A stretch of DNA of 64,000 nucleotides from Chitinophaga sp. CF118 (GTDB taxonomy: Bacteria > Bacteroidota > Bacteroidia > Chitinophagales > Chitinophagaceae): assembly GCF_900112615.1 (NCBI RefSeq), contig NZ_FOMK01000001.1, positions 682,001-746,000 on the forward strand, read 5' to 3'. Shown here in pieces: positions 8,467 to 17,270 of the stretch. The translations under genes and the position numbers were made by a program. Position 1 is the stretch's first letter. Each line of letters begins with the position of its first letter. The notes under the pieces were generated by a model, which was given only the letters and a program-made list of their open reading frames with translations, did not search any database and was not told where the DNA came from.

Positions 8467-9582
8467 TACCTCTACGTTCTCATCTACGTCTGGCTCCACA
8501 GAGACAGTAGCAGTACGTCTATTCATATTTAAAAGCAGGTGCATATACTTACTGGTAATATGCTGCAGACTATGTTTACTGCAGGTATAATCGTATGCGC
8601 GCCGGATGATCCTTTCACGTATTTCCGGTTTATCCAGCAATATGTTCATGCCATTTGCCAACATGCTATGCTGTTTGATACCGCATGCAATACCACGTCC
8701 TCCCTGCACCAGATCAGATAATCCACCAGCATCGGTAGACACTACCGGAACTTTGTACATAAAAGCATCCAGCACACTGCTACCCAGTCCTTCCTGTTCT
8801 GAACTCATTGCAAATACATCCAGTATGGAAAACACATCCTCCACATTCTCATAAAACCCCATCAACCGGTATACCTTTTCCAGTCCGTATTCTGTGATTT
8901 TCTGCCTCACCTGTTCTTCCAGGTTTCCCTTTCCGAAATGCAGGAACACAAAATCTTTCCGGATAGCTGCCAGCTCACGTACCGCTTCTACCATTGTAAG
9001 CGGATCCTTATGTTGTACAATCGCAGCTGTAGTACCTATTATCCGTACATCAGCAGGAATATCCTGTTCTTTCAGGATCTGCCGGGCTCTTTCATTGTTC
9101 AAAGGCTTGGATACGCTGGCACTGGAAATCAGCTGAACATCGGCCGCACCAAATTTTTCGAGTATATTTTTAATAGCATTGCTGATAGCCACTACCTTAT
9201 CTGTCAGTTTATATTTAAGCAATGTCATTCTGCCGCGGGGTACAAAATCCACCCGTCTGGTAAAGAGGATCTTTGCCTGATGGAATGGTTTGGATAAAAT
9301 GCAATAGGTAAGTATATGAGAAGTTTGTGCATGTAACACGTCGTATCTCCATCCCCTTAAAATCAGGTAAAACAATACACCGAAAATATTTGAGTAGGAA
9401 ATTACTTTAAACCCTTCTGCCCTGGCTTTAGTTTCCATGGGGTAATTCTTTCTGCATAACAGCGCTACACGAACGCCTGAATCCTTAAATCCCTGCATGC
9501 TATAAAGGGTTTGACGCTCTCCTCCACGCCATGAACGCTCGAAATTTAATTCGAGAATCCTCAATGATTTGCTCCTCCGCAT
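8455..9582 (-). CDS. Glycosyltransferase family 4 protein
   Basis: This 375-residue GT-B enzyme has an N-terminal acceptor domain (LNFERSWRGGERQTLYSMQGF), a typical GT4 donor domain (VRIIGTTAAIVQHKDPLTMVEA, then FLHFGKG, VYRLMGFYENVEDVFSILDVF) and the EQEGLGSSVLDAFMYKVPVV site that contacts the nucleotide sugar. A short acidic tail (VSVEPDVDENVEVSGG) follows. It probably works on a cell-surface polysaccharide or lipid-linked glycan; the substrate is unknown. Its last 12 bases overlap the end of the plus-strand glycosyltransferase, leaving no room for a separate terminator. Confidence 0.88.
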   Translation of the reverse strand: MRRSKSLRILELNFERSWRGGERQTLYSMQGFKDSGVRVALLCRKNYPMETKARAEGFKVISYSNIFGVLFYLILRGWRYDVLHAQTSHILTYCILSKPFHQAKILFTRRVDFVPRGRMTLLKYKLTDKVVAISNAIKNILEKFGAADVQLISSASVSKPLNNERARQILKEQDIPADVRIIGTTAAIVQHKDPLTMVEAVRELAAIRKDFVFLHFGKGNLEEQVRQKITEYGLEKVYRLMGFYENVEDVFSILDVFAMSSEQEGLGSSVLDAFMYKVPVVSTDAGGLSDLVQGGRGIACGIKQHSMLANGMNILLDKPEIRERIIRRAYDYTCSKHSLQHITSKYMHLLLNMNRRTATVSVEPDVDENVEVSGG

Positions 9583-9726
9583 AGATTTCTCAAAGTTTTA
9601 GTTCGCCGGTTGTTATTCTCTTCTTCTTTAGATGCATAAATCGGGCAAAGTTTAATGGCATAAGTGGAGCTTAACAGTAAATAACACTTGTAGAGAATTG
9701 TCGCAGGATAATGAGAAGTAAATAAT

Positions 9727-11490
9727 TTATTCCAGACGGCCTGATTTTTTCAGTTCTTTTACCAGCTTTAATAGTTCTTTCCGGTAGCCTCCGGGGTCAT
9801 CGGAGATTGATTTTTTTGCCAGTTCCAGCACCATTTTGCCGGAACCATTACCTTTATAGGCAGACTTCCGTAATAACATGCCCAGCAGGGCTACAGCGCT
9901 TGAAAAACGAAAATCGGAAGTGGCATCTGAAAAGGAAACTGGTACTCCGGGGACTTCGTAATTGATCGTATGTAAAACAGTATCAGCAGGTTCGCGATAT
10001 TGCAAAGCCACTTCTGCCAAAGGAGAGCCTGCTACAGTGGCTCCTGCCACAGGAATGATCTCATAAATAGCAACTGCACAATGTCCGGCTCCGATAATAC
10101 CGCCGGATATCTTATCGCTGTTAGTGGCCTCATCCTTTATCACTTTATTTTCATATCCAATTAGCCGGTAGGACTTTACCCTGGCGGGATTGAATGCTAC
10201 ATCCGCTCTTACATCCTTGGCAACGGTAAATAAGGTACTACCAAATTCCCTGGCAAAGATTTTACTGGCTTCTTCCAGGTTATCTATATAGGCGAAATTG
10301 CCATTTCCTTTTCTGGACAAAGTTTCCAGCTTGGAGTCTTTATAATCCTTCATACCAAAACCCAGGCAGGTAAGCAATACCCCGGTTTCCTTTTTACCCA
10401 GGATCAGTTGTTCCATATCCTGATCGCTTGTCTGCCCTACATTAAAATCGCCGTCTGTAGCCATTATAACGCGGTTATTCCCTTCCTTGATGAAGTTCTC
10501 TTCTGCAATCTGGTAGGCTAGTTTGATAGCGGCCTCACCAGCAGTGGCTCCACCAGCACTCAGGTAGTCGATCGCATTCAGGATTTTATCCTTCTGGTTT
10601 CCTGGCGTGCTGGGCAGTACTACACCGGGTGTTCCTGCATAAGCAACAATAGCGACGTGGTCATTTTTCCTCAGATTATTCACCAATATGCGGAATGCAG
10701 CCTGCAGTAGCGGTAGCTTATTTGGGGTACCCATAGAACCGGAAACATCTATCAGAAAAACAAGATTACTGGGGGGCAAACTATCAATATTAACAGCTTC
10801 ACTTCGTACCACTATCTGCAGCAATTCATGTGCAGGTTGCCAGGGGCAGCCTGCGTAACTACTGGAAATAGCCAGTTTTTTGCCGGGTGGTGGCAGTGGA
10901 TAATGGTAATGGAAATAGTTTACCATCTCTTCTATGCGGACAGCATCCACAGGGATGCGCTCTTTTAGATGTATAAACCGGCGGATATTACTGTAGGCAG
11001 CTCGGTCTACATCTACAGCAAATATAGAAGTCGCTTTCACGGCGGTTTCTATGAATTTATTCTCGTAAAGTGTTCCGTAAGTTTCATCAAAAAATGCTCT
11101 TATTCCCATACTGGAATTACCATAATATGGATTGGAGCTATGAGAAAAACGTTCGCGTGCAATGGCTTTCGCCTTTGAGATAGGATCGTCAGTACCGTCT
11201 TGAGTGTCCATATCCACCAGGATACGGTTATAGGTTCCCACCGCCACCTGTTTGGGGCGATATTTATTGTGCCTGAATAACAGCACCGCATCTCTGGAGG
11301 GAACCGCTATACGGAAAAGGCCATATTGATTGGTCGTTACCTTAATCGTATCATTGATCACTTCGACAATCACTCCTGATAAGGGATTATGGGAGATACT
11401 GTCTTCAACAGCACCGGTTATCCAGATTTTTTGGGCGTTTACAGGTACAAGGATTATTAAGCTGCCCAGCAGCATAAGGAGCCTTTTCAT
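9727..11490 (-). CDS. Secreted von Willebrand factor A (YfbK-like) protein with DUF3520 tail
   Basis: This 587-residue exported protein has a signal peptide (MKRLLMLLGSLIILVPVNAQ) and a carboxypeptidase-regulatory-like beta domain (about 22-95: GAVEDSISHNPLSGVIVEV). A YfbK N-terminal region follows (NPYYGNSSMGIRAFFDETY, FAVDVDRAAYSNIRRF, VRIEEMVNYFHYHYP). The vWA domain carries an intact MIDAS (DVSGSMG, Asp248/Ser250/Ser252), then TDGDFNVG. The DUF3520 C-terminus is at about 430-587. vWA domains bind partners through a metal ion; the partner of this family is unknown. It is the last gene of a minus-strand series but is separated from hpt by 93 bases. Confidence 0.88.
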   Translation of the reverse strand: MKRLLMLLGSLIILVPVNAQKIWITGAVEDSISHNPLSGVIVEVINDTIKVTTNQYGLFRIAVPSRDAVLLFRHNKYRPKQVAVGTYNRILVDMDTQDGTDDPISKAKAIARERFSHSSNPYYGNSSMGIRAFFDETYGTLYENKFIETAVKATSIFAVDVDRAAYSNIRRFIHLKERIPVDAVRIEEMVNYFHYHYPLPPPGKKLAISSSYAGCPWQPAHELLQIVVRSEAVNIDSLPPSNLVFLIDVSGSMGTPNKLPLLQAAFRILVNNLRKNDHVAIVAYAGTPGVVLPSTPGNQKDKILNAIDYLSAGGATAGEAAIKLAYQIAEENFIKEGNNRVIMATDGDFNVGQTSDQDMEQLILGKKETGVLLTCLGFGMKDYKDSKLETLSRKGNGNFAYIDNLEEASKIFAREFGSTLFTVAKDVRADVAFNPARVKSYRLIGYENKVIKDEATNSDKISGGIIGAGHCAVAIYEIIPVAGATVAGSPLAEVALQYREPADTVLHTINYEVPGVPVSFSDATSDFRFSSAVALLGMLLRKSAYKGNGSGKMVLELAKKSISDDPGGYRKELLKLVKELKKSGRLE

Positions 11491-11583
11491 CAGTGTTATA
11501 TCATATACGCGTAGTATAAATATAACAAAAAAAGTGCTGTCTTATACAGCACATAACGAATAGATATGAGGAAGTTACGTCGC

Positions 11584-12120
11584 TTACTCTACCAGCTGAT
11601 AGATCTCAGGAAGGTTACGTCCAAGGCCATCATAATCCAGGCCGTATCCCAGGAGGAACTTATTGGGAACTGAAAAACCCAGGTAATCGATGGGTATTTT
11701 ATATTGCAATGCGTCCGGCTTGGTGAGCAGGGCTGCAATTATCATCTTCTTAGGCTGCTGGTGTTTCAGTTGCGGCAGGAACTGGCTTAATGTTTTACCG
11801 GTGTCCACAATATCTTCCAGGATCACTACTGTACGGCCAAAGAGGTCTTCATCCAGGCCGATAGAGGTAACTACATTGCCGGTGGATTTGGTTCCTTTAT
11901 AGGAAACCAGTTTGATGAAGGAGATCTCTGCTTCGATGGTGATATATTTAAAAATATCCGCAGCAAACATAAAAGAACCATTCAGGATGGCGATGAACAG
12001 TGGTTTTTCTCCCTCCAGGTCTTTATTGATCTGTGCGGCCAGCTCCTGAATACGATTCTGCAATTCTGCAGCATTAATGTAAGGTTGAAATTTCTTGTCG
12101 TGCACCTGTATTACAGACAT
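11584..12120 (-). CDS. hpt: Hypoxanthine phosphoribosyltransferase
   Basis: This 178-residue purine salvage enzyme forms IMP or GMP from hypoxanthine or guanine and PRPP. The PRPP-binding loop is VVILEDIVDTGKTL. The flexible loop region is SYKGTKSTGNV, and GFSVPNKFLLGYGLDYDG recognises the base and the second substrate metal. I start it at the ATG at 12120 (MSVIQVHDKKF), where similarity begins. A longer reading from 12210 would run back into the upstream gene. The start lies 26 bases after the glucosaminidase stop, so co-transcription is likely. Confidence 0.93.
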   Translation of the reverse strand: MSVIQVHDKKFQPYINAAELQNRIQELAAQINKDLEGEKPLFIAILNGSFMFAADIFKYITIEAEISFIKLVSYKGTKSTGNVVTSIGLDEDLFGRTVVILEDIVDTGKTLSQFLPQLKHQQPKKMIIAALLTKPDALQYKIPIDYLGFSVPNKFLLGYGLDYDGLGRNLPEIYQLVE

Positions 12121-12146
12121 GTGATTCGGTTTACTATTTAAGATGT

Positions 12147-13640
12147 CTACATTTTTCCTACCAAAAGTCGTTGCCCTATTTTGATATCGTATGCTTCTAT
12201 GTGATTCCATTCCTGGAGCTGCGCTATTGATACATTGTATTGCTTTGCAATACCATATAGGGTTTCTTTAGGTTGCACCTCATGATATAACGGTCCCTGA
12301 GCATTTTTCACTACAGGAGCGGGTGCAGGATTCTTCACTGCAGGAGTTACGGGAGTTGCCGGTGTGGTATTCTTTACCACAGGGGCTGCGGGTGCTGCTA
12401 CCGGGTTTGCAGGTGTGTTACTACCTGCTGGTTTCACTTCTGCCACCTTTTTCAAATCGTCCACCATTCCCGGAGGAAGACTATTCTGTGCAGGAGCTGC
12501 CTGTTGCTGCTGTTGTGCCACCGCTTGTTGCTGTGCTGCCTGCTGCGCTGCTTCAACCTGTTCCTTCACATCTTTTACAATAGCACGGGGAGACAAATCT
12601 CCCTCTGTTGGATCTTCTTTAGGTGCTTGCTTAGCGAGGCGGGGAACGCTGCTTGCATATCCTGCCAGGGCCAGTTTTTCACCTGCTGCGGGTTCCTGTC
12701 CTTCTTCCATTTTATTACGGCGGCGCAGCCAGCGTAACTGGATCCCTTCTGCCTGTGCAATGTCATACATTGTTTCACCGGACTTCACCACATGATAATC
12801 ATCTTTCCCCTGTTTGCTCTTTTTCTGCAGATAGATAAACATATCTTTCGGCAACAGGTTATCATCCTGCAAATCGTTATAGCGAACCAGATTTCGCAGT
12901 TTTATATCATTGTCATTCGCCACCTTAATCAATGCAGTACCTGCCGGCAGGTAAATTACCTTACGGCCGTTGATCTCAAATACTCCTTTTGGAATAGCAG
13001 CTGTGTTTATGCCAGATGATATAGTAGCCGATGAGCCAGCTGTTGTACGGCCGGGTTGATCATCGCGGATTTCCGCATCTTTTGCAGCACGGCTATCTTC
13101 AAATGTACCGGCTGTTGCTACTCCTTCTGCCTGTAACGTATATTGTTGCAGGTTATAATCTTCTATAATTTTGATTAGTTGCTGCGGATAAGTTTTGCTG
13201 GTAGCATAACCTGCCTGTTTAAGACCATAGGCCCATGATTTATAATCCTCTGCCTGGAACTGGAACAGGAAGGCATACCGGGGATTATTCTTCAGAAACT
13301 GGGAATGATCACGATAAGAGTCTGCTGCTGAATTATATTTACGGAAACATTCCTGCCGGGCATCATCATCATAATTAACCGTTGCACCCGTCCAGTTATT
13401 CTTACATTTAATACCGAAGTGATTGTTGGAATTCAACACCAGCCAGCCATTTCCGGATTGTGTTTCCAGAACGCCCTGGGCCAGTGTGATAGAAGCAGGT
13501 ATCCCATTTGCCTTCATCTCATTTATTGCTACATCCTTGTATGTAGCAATGTATTGCTGCGTACTCATGGTTTGTGCTTCCAGCAATGGCATGCAGCCAA
13601 TAAGAAAACTAACCACTAAAAAGCATCTCTTTAGTTGCAT
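12147..13640 (-). CDS. Secreted N-acetylglucosaminidase (GH73-type) with LysM domains
   Basis: This 497-residue peptidoglycan hydrolase has a signal peptide (MQLKRCFLVVSFLIGCMPLLEAQ) and a glucosaminidase domain at about 25-165 with LAQGVLETQSGNGW (Glu59 is the likely catalytic acid), NNHFGIKC and YRDHSQFL. Two LysM-type segments lie in the middle, the second being YHVVKSGETMYDIAQ. A long Ala/Gln/Pro/Val-rich linker follows (QQAAQQQAVAQQQQQAAP, then repeats of APVVKNTTPATPV). The clear C-terminal LysM is YHEVQPKETLYGIAKQYNVS. It probably trims the cell wall during growth or division. The low-complexity linker is a likely site of length variation. Confidence 0.92.
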   Translation of the reverse strand: MQLKRCFLVVSFLIGCMPLLEAQTMSTQQYIATYKDVAINEMKANGIPASITLAQGVLETQSGNGWLVLNSNNHFGIKCKNNWTGATVNYDDDARQECFRKYNSAADSYRDHSQFLKNNPRYAFLFQFQAEDYKSWAYGLKQAGYATSKTYPQQLIKIIEDYNLQQYTLQAEGVATAGTFEDSRAAKDAEIRDDQPGRTTAGSSATISSGINTAAIPKGVFEINGRKVIYLPAGTALIKVANDNDIKLRNLVRYNDLQDDNLLPKDMFIYLQKKSKQGKDDYHVVKSGETMYDIAQAEGIQLRWLRRRNKMEEGQEPAAGEKLALAGYASSVPRLAKQAPKEDPTEGDLSPRAIVKDVKEQVEAAQQAAQQQAVAQQQQQAAPAQNSLPPGMVDDLKKVAEVKPAGSNTPANPVAAPAAPVVKNTTPATPVTPAVKNPAPAPVVKNAQGPLYHEVQPKETLYGIAKQYNVSIAQLQEWNHIEAYDIKIGQRLLVGKM

Positions 13641-13666
13641 GTATATTGATTTAATGGGTATTCAGA

Positions 13667-14317
13667 TCAGTCAGCTTTTCTGATCATTAGTAGTCCATCC
13701 CTAATTGTTAATAATAATTGTTCTGCCCGTACATCTGCTGCTACCTTTTCACAAAAGTTAACCATTGCTTTGGCATTATTGCTTTGCTGTGCTTTATCCA
13801 GCAGCGTTTCACCGTGATAGAGCACATTATCTGCGAGAATAAATCCACCAGGGCGCAATTTACTCCATACAAGATCATAATAATGCTCATAGCCTGTTTT
13901 ATCTGCATCAATAAACACCAGGTCAAACACTTCATCCAGTTCCTGAATGATACTGGCAGCTTTACCGATATGCATTTTTATTTTATGTGAAAGACCAGCT
14001 TCTTCGAAGTATCGCAGACACATATCCTCTCTTTCTTCATTAATATCTATCGTATGCAGGATCCCGTTTTCAGTTAAGCCCTGTGCAAGACAGATCGCTG
14101 AATACCCGGTGTACGTGCCCAGTTCCAGTATACGTGCGGGCCGCAACATATAACTTACCATACTCAGGAAGTTTCCCTGCAGATGGCCACTTAACATATG
14201 CGGCTGCTCTATTTTTAAATACGTTTCGCGATTCAAGCGCTGAAGCAATCCGTTTTCCGGACTGGTATACTTTTCCGCGTATGCTTCTACTGCAACAGGT
14301 ATTAATTCCATGAGCAT
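13667..14317 (-). CDS. Class I SAM-dependent O-methyltransferase (COMT/CCoAOMT type)
   Basis: This 216-residue soluble enzyme has the family-3 O-methyltransferase layout: SAM motif I ILELGTYTGYSAICLAQGL, motif II LHTIDINEE, and the metal-binding DLVFIDADKTGYEHYYDLV. LRPGGFILADNVLYHGE follows. Such proteins methylate catechol-like hydroxyls, though many bacterial members have unknown substrates. Start codons at 14317 and 14311 are both possible. A -7 box lies 8 bases upstream, so the gene seems to have its own promoter. Confidence 0.9.
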   Translation of the reverse strand: MLMELIPVAVEAYAEKYTSPENGLLQRLNRETYLKIEQPHMLSGHLQGNFLSMVSYMLRPARILELGTYTGYSAICLAQGLTENGILHTIDINEEREDMCLRYFEEAGLSHKIKMHIGKAASIIQELDEVFDLVFIDADKTGYEHYYDLVWSKLRPGGFILADNVLYHGETLLDKAQQSNNAKAMVNFCEKVAADVRAEQLLLTIRDGLLMIRKAD

Positions 14318-14325
14318 AATTTGTG

Positions 14326-14333
14326 CAAACCTA
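14326..14333 (-). promoter_or_regulatory. Putative -7 box (TAGGTTTG) for the O-methyltransferase
   Basis: TAGGTTTG on the minus strand, followed by C, ends 8 bases before the ATG at 14317. Transcription would start within a few bases of the start codon, giving a very short leader. Confidence 0.5.
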
Positions 14334-14398
14334 CGAAAAATGCTGAATGCTTAATCCTCAACGCATATCGCAGCTTTCATATTGCATAAACAAGATCA

Positions 14399-15097
14399 TT
14401 AGAAATTAGGCCGCAACTTATTGGTAGTATAAAATACCCTGAAATATTCCACCACTTCATCTGCTGTATCAAATAACTTCAACAGTCCAAGATCTTCCGG
14501 TGAAATGTTACTTTCTTTTTCCATCATCACTGTACGGATCCACTCCAGCAGCCCACTCCAGTATTCCCTCCCTACCAGTACCATAGGCGTTTCCGTCATC
14601 TTCTTTGTTTGTATCAGTGTAGCTACTTCAAAGAATTCGTCCATTGTACCAAATCCTCCGGGCATCATCACAAATCCCTGGGAATATTTGGTGAACATCA
14701 CTTTGCGGACAAAGAAATAGTCGAAGTTCAGGTTCTTGTCGTAATCTACATATGAATTAGGGTATTGCTCATGCGGCAGTGTAATGTTCACTCCTACAGA
14801 TTTTCCCTTTGCTTCCTGTGCACCTCTATTGGCTGCTTCCATCACACCCGGACCACCACCGGTAATGATCCCGAATCCTTCATCAGACAGCCTTCGGGCT
14901 ATTTCATGCGCCAGTTCATAATACTTGTTTCCCTGTTTAGTACGTGCTGAACCAAATAGAGAAATACAGGGACCCATTTTGGCAAGGGCCTCAAAACCAT
15001 CTACAAATTCGGCCATGATCTTAAAGATCTGCCAGCTTGAATGTGCTTTGGTTTCGGTCCAGTCTCTTTCCTTCAGGTGCTTTAAACGATCATTCAT
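14399..15097 (-). CDS. LOG family protein (TIGR00730; cytokinin riboside 5'-monophosphate phosphoribohydrolase-like)
   Basis: This cytosolic protein of 232 residues has the Rossmann fold of the LOG/YvdD family. The two diagnostic motifs are intact: GGGPGVMEAANRGA and PGGFGTMDEFFE. ISLFGSAR lies near the N-terminus. Family members hydrolyse nucleoside monophosphates to the base and ribose 5-phosphate. Without cytokinin genes around, a general nucleotide-salvage or housekeeping role is more likely than hormone activation. Confidence 0.9.
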   Translation of the reverse strand: MNDRLKHLKERDWTETKAHSSWQIFKIMAEFVDGFEALAKMGPCISLFGSARTKQGNKYYELAHEIARRLSDEGFGIITGGGPGVMEAANRGAQEAKGKSVGVNITLPHEQYPNSYVDYDKNLNFDYFFVRKVMFTKYSQGFVMMPGGFGTMDEFFEVATLIQTKKMTETPMVLVGREYWSGLLEWIRTVMMEKESNISPEDLGLLKLFDTADEVVEYFRVFYTTNKLRPNF

Positions 15098-15535
15098 TGC
15101 CGGAATTTATTTGTTCATTAAAGGGCTAAAATAGTGAAAAGTGGCGTGTGAACCATTCAACATACTGAAAAACAGGACTAAAAAGAAGCAGGTAACTCAA
15201 AAGAAACCTGCTTAACATTTAACACGTTATGAACATGCAACCGCCGTTGTCAGGCTAGCCGCATAATTTTTATCCATAGCAGGCATAACGTAACTTTATT
15301 ATAATTTGAGAAATGCAATCATTGATACCTGGATAGCAGGAAGAGTAAACAGGGCAATGTTTTCATTTAACGTGGTTTATTCTGTTGATTGACCAGGTTA
15401 TGGGGAGGCCAATTTTTACAAAAATTACAGATAATCTTTCTTAATTCCTAGATTTATCTTGTAGAAGAAAACAAGACATATAAAAAATAAATGAAGGATT
15501 TGAATGATCACCTGTTTCCATCAGGGATCCAAAAT
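15098..15535. other. Intergenic region without a supported gene
   Basis: This stretch of about 440 bases lies upstream of the LOG-family gene and downstream of the beta-barrel gene. It contains a small imperfect stem (AAGCAGGT at 15186-15193 with ACCTGCTT at 15206-15213) and otherwise AT-rich unique sequence. I see no good ORF, tRNA or consensus promoter. Confidence 0.6.
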
Positions 15536-15572
15536 AAAAAGAGCCTGTATTTCTGCAATACAGGCTCTTTTT
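15536..15572 (-). terminator. Bidirectional-looking terminator after the small beta-barrel gene
   Basis: GAGCCTGTATT at 15541-15551 pairs perfectly with AATACAGGCTC at 15557-15567, flanked by five A on one side and five T on the other. It lies 16 bases beyond the minus-strand stop. The AGCCTGTAT stem recurs in the terminator at 50437-50476. Confidence 0.9.
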
Positions 15573-15587
15573 ATAGTAAAATATATG

Positions 15588-16190
15588 TTAGATGCCAAGG
15601 CTGGCCCCTATACGTAATATTAGTCCATTCTGGTAAGGAGATCTGGTATCCTGCAATACGTCGTATAACGCCATGATGCTGAAAGCCGCTCTTCCACCAA
15701 CCGGCTGCGAATAACCGGCTCCCATCAGCAGACTTGGTACACCATAATGATCAGTAACTGTGACCTTGGGATCGTTAGTATAATCCGTGCTTTTCATGCT
15801 CACAAAGTTATATTCCGGTTGTACGTGTATGAAAAGGAAATCGAGCGGATATACGCGGCCCCATATACCACCGCCAAAGATGGTGTATTGGTTCCGTTGA
15901 GTAGTATAATTGTTATAATCGCGAAAGCGTTCTGAACCATACTGTGCATTAATGTTGATACCTGCTGCGAACAGTTGAGAAATACGGTAGCCTATCAACG
16001 GCGATATATTCAAATTGGTATAATCTCCAAACGATAGTCCCAGAGAGCCTCCTATAATCAAACGGGAAGCATCAAATTTTTTACTTGCGGCAGGTGTTGC
16101 GGGTGCTGCGGTTGTATCCGTTTTATAATACTGTGCCTGTACCAGTTGTACCGTTGTTACCAGTAAAAAACATAACAATAAACGTTTCAT
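15588..16190 (-). CDS. Small outer-membrane beta-barrel protein
   Basis: This 200-residue protein has a signal peptide (MKRLLLCFLLVTTVQLVQAQ), a short Thr/Ala/Pro linker (about 24-36) and then alternating amphipathic strands (RLIIGGSLGLSFGDYTNLNISPLIGYRI and similar). It ends in LRIGASLGI, consistent with an 8-strand OmpW/OmpX-sized barrel. It follows a PorP/SprF gene by 48 bases on the same strand, so it may belong to that surface-export transcript. Its function is not known. Confidence 0.82.
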   Translation of the reverse strand: MKRLLLCFLLVTTVQLVQAQYYKTDTTAAPATPAASKKFDASRLIIGGSLGLSFGDYTNLNISPLIGYRISQLFAAGININAQYGSERFRDYNNYTTQRNQYTIFGGGIWGRVYPLDFLFIHVQPEYNFVSMKSTDYTNDPKVTVTDHYGVPSLLMGAGYSQPVGGRAAFSIMALYDVLQDTRSPYQNGLILRIGASLGI

Positions 16191-16238
16191 ACACTAATCC
16201 TTTAAATGGTTTTTTATTTCTTTAATGCACGTGTTAAA

Positions 16239-17270
16239 TCAGAAAGAAGGACATAATGCAGCTCTCCTTGCGTTGGAGAAACCACGGTTAGGGTAAATAC
16301 CTGTATATACAATACCTATTTCGTAAGCGCCGCGACGGTTATTAGCCTGTGCCAGAGTTGAAGTAGTTATATCATAACTAAACATTAGTTTTACATTTGA
16401 TAACTGGTAACCCACCAGGAATACTGCTGCATCTTTCATACGATAATAGATTCCACCATATAATTGTTTATTCCCGTCTCCGGAAAGATTATACGCTGCA
16501 TTTCCACCAAATACGGTTTCACTGGAACCTACCTGCCGGGAATAGTAAGCAGAAGGATTCAGGATCACTTTATCACTTACTTTCAGACTGGCATTCAGGA
16601 AGCCAATATAACGCCGTGCTATCTGGTTATTGTTATCATAAAAAGTTTCTCTCGGTTTATTGATATGCTGCACGGATAACCCTGCATTGATGTAAATATT
16701 TTCCGTTGGGAAATAGGCGTAGTTCATACCTACCTGCATATCAAAATAATTGATCTTCGTCTGGTCAAAAGGCTCGGCAGTTGGCACCTGCGAGTCAAAG
16801 AACTTTCCATTCCACTGATCTCCGAATGTGAGCTTTGTAGCATCTACCCGCTTACTGGCGGAACCGACGTTGAAGCCCAGGGAAAGCAGGCTGCTTTGTC
16901 CCAGTAACTGATGATACGCTACAGAACCATATACTTTAGTAGAAGTTAGATTTCCAGCTCCCGCCACATCACGCAGGATAACAGCTCCAACACCTACCCA
17001 GCCATATTCAAGCCTGTCGCGAAACAATTGAAAATCTCCAAAAGCAGACATCGTTTTATAAGGTACAGGGATGCTGGTCCACTGATCGCGGTAATTGATA
17101 CCTATCCGGTAATTACCATCCGGAATAAATCCTGTATTGGCAGGATTGGTAATAAGCGGTGAGTTGAAGTACTGCGAAAAATGCAGATCCTGGGCACTGC
17201 CCTTCAATCCTGCAAAGAGCAGTATTGAACAACTGGCTATGTATTTAAAAATCTCCTTCATGTCCGTCAT
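16239..17270 (-). CDS. PorP/SprF family type IX secretion system outer-membrane protein
   Basis: This protein of 343 residues has a signal peptide (MKEIFKYIASCSILLFAGLKGSAQ), the family start DLHFSQYFNSPLITNPANTG, then YRDQWTSIPVPYKT and a barrel ending in AALCPSF. Its ATG overlaps the TGA of the upstream CHU_C protein gene in an ATGA arrangement, so translation of the two is probably coupled. Another ATG three codons in, at 17261, may be the real start. In Flavobacterium the SprF protein is needed to export and attach SprB, which has a type B tail. By analogy this one should serve the giant protein encoded just upstream. Confidence 0.93.
   Translation of the reverse strand: MTDMKEIFKYIASCSILLFAGLKGSAQDLHFSQYFNSPLITNPANTGFIPDGNYRIGINYRDQWTSIPVPYKTMSAFGDFQLFRDRLEYGWVGVGAVILRDVAGAGNLTSTKVYGSVAYHQLLGQSSLLSLGFNVGSASKRVDATKLTFGDQWNGKFFDSQVPTAEPFDQTKINYFDMQVGMNYAYFPTENIYINAGLSVQHINKPRETFYDNNNQIARRYIGFLNASLKVSDKVILNPSAYYSRQVGSSETVFGGNAAYNLSGDGNKQLYGGIYYRMKDAAVFLVGYQLSNVKLMFSYDITTSTLAQANNRRGAYEIGIVYTGIYPNRGFSNARRAALCPSF

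Noticed and set aside
12323..12795. Long plus-strand ORFs opposite the LysM hydrolase, rich in Cys/Ala/Thr or Leu/Pro
   Set aside because: These are shadows of the Gln/Ala/Pro-rich linker on the coding strand.
15491..15676. Plus-strand 61-codon ORF
   Set aside because: It runs through a terminator hairpin and into the opposite-strand beta-barrel gene.
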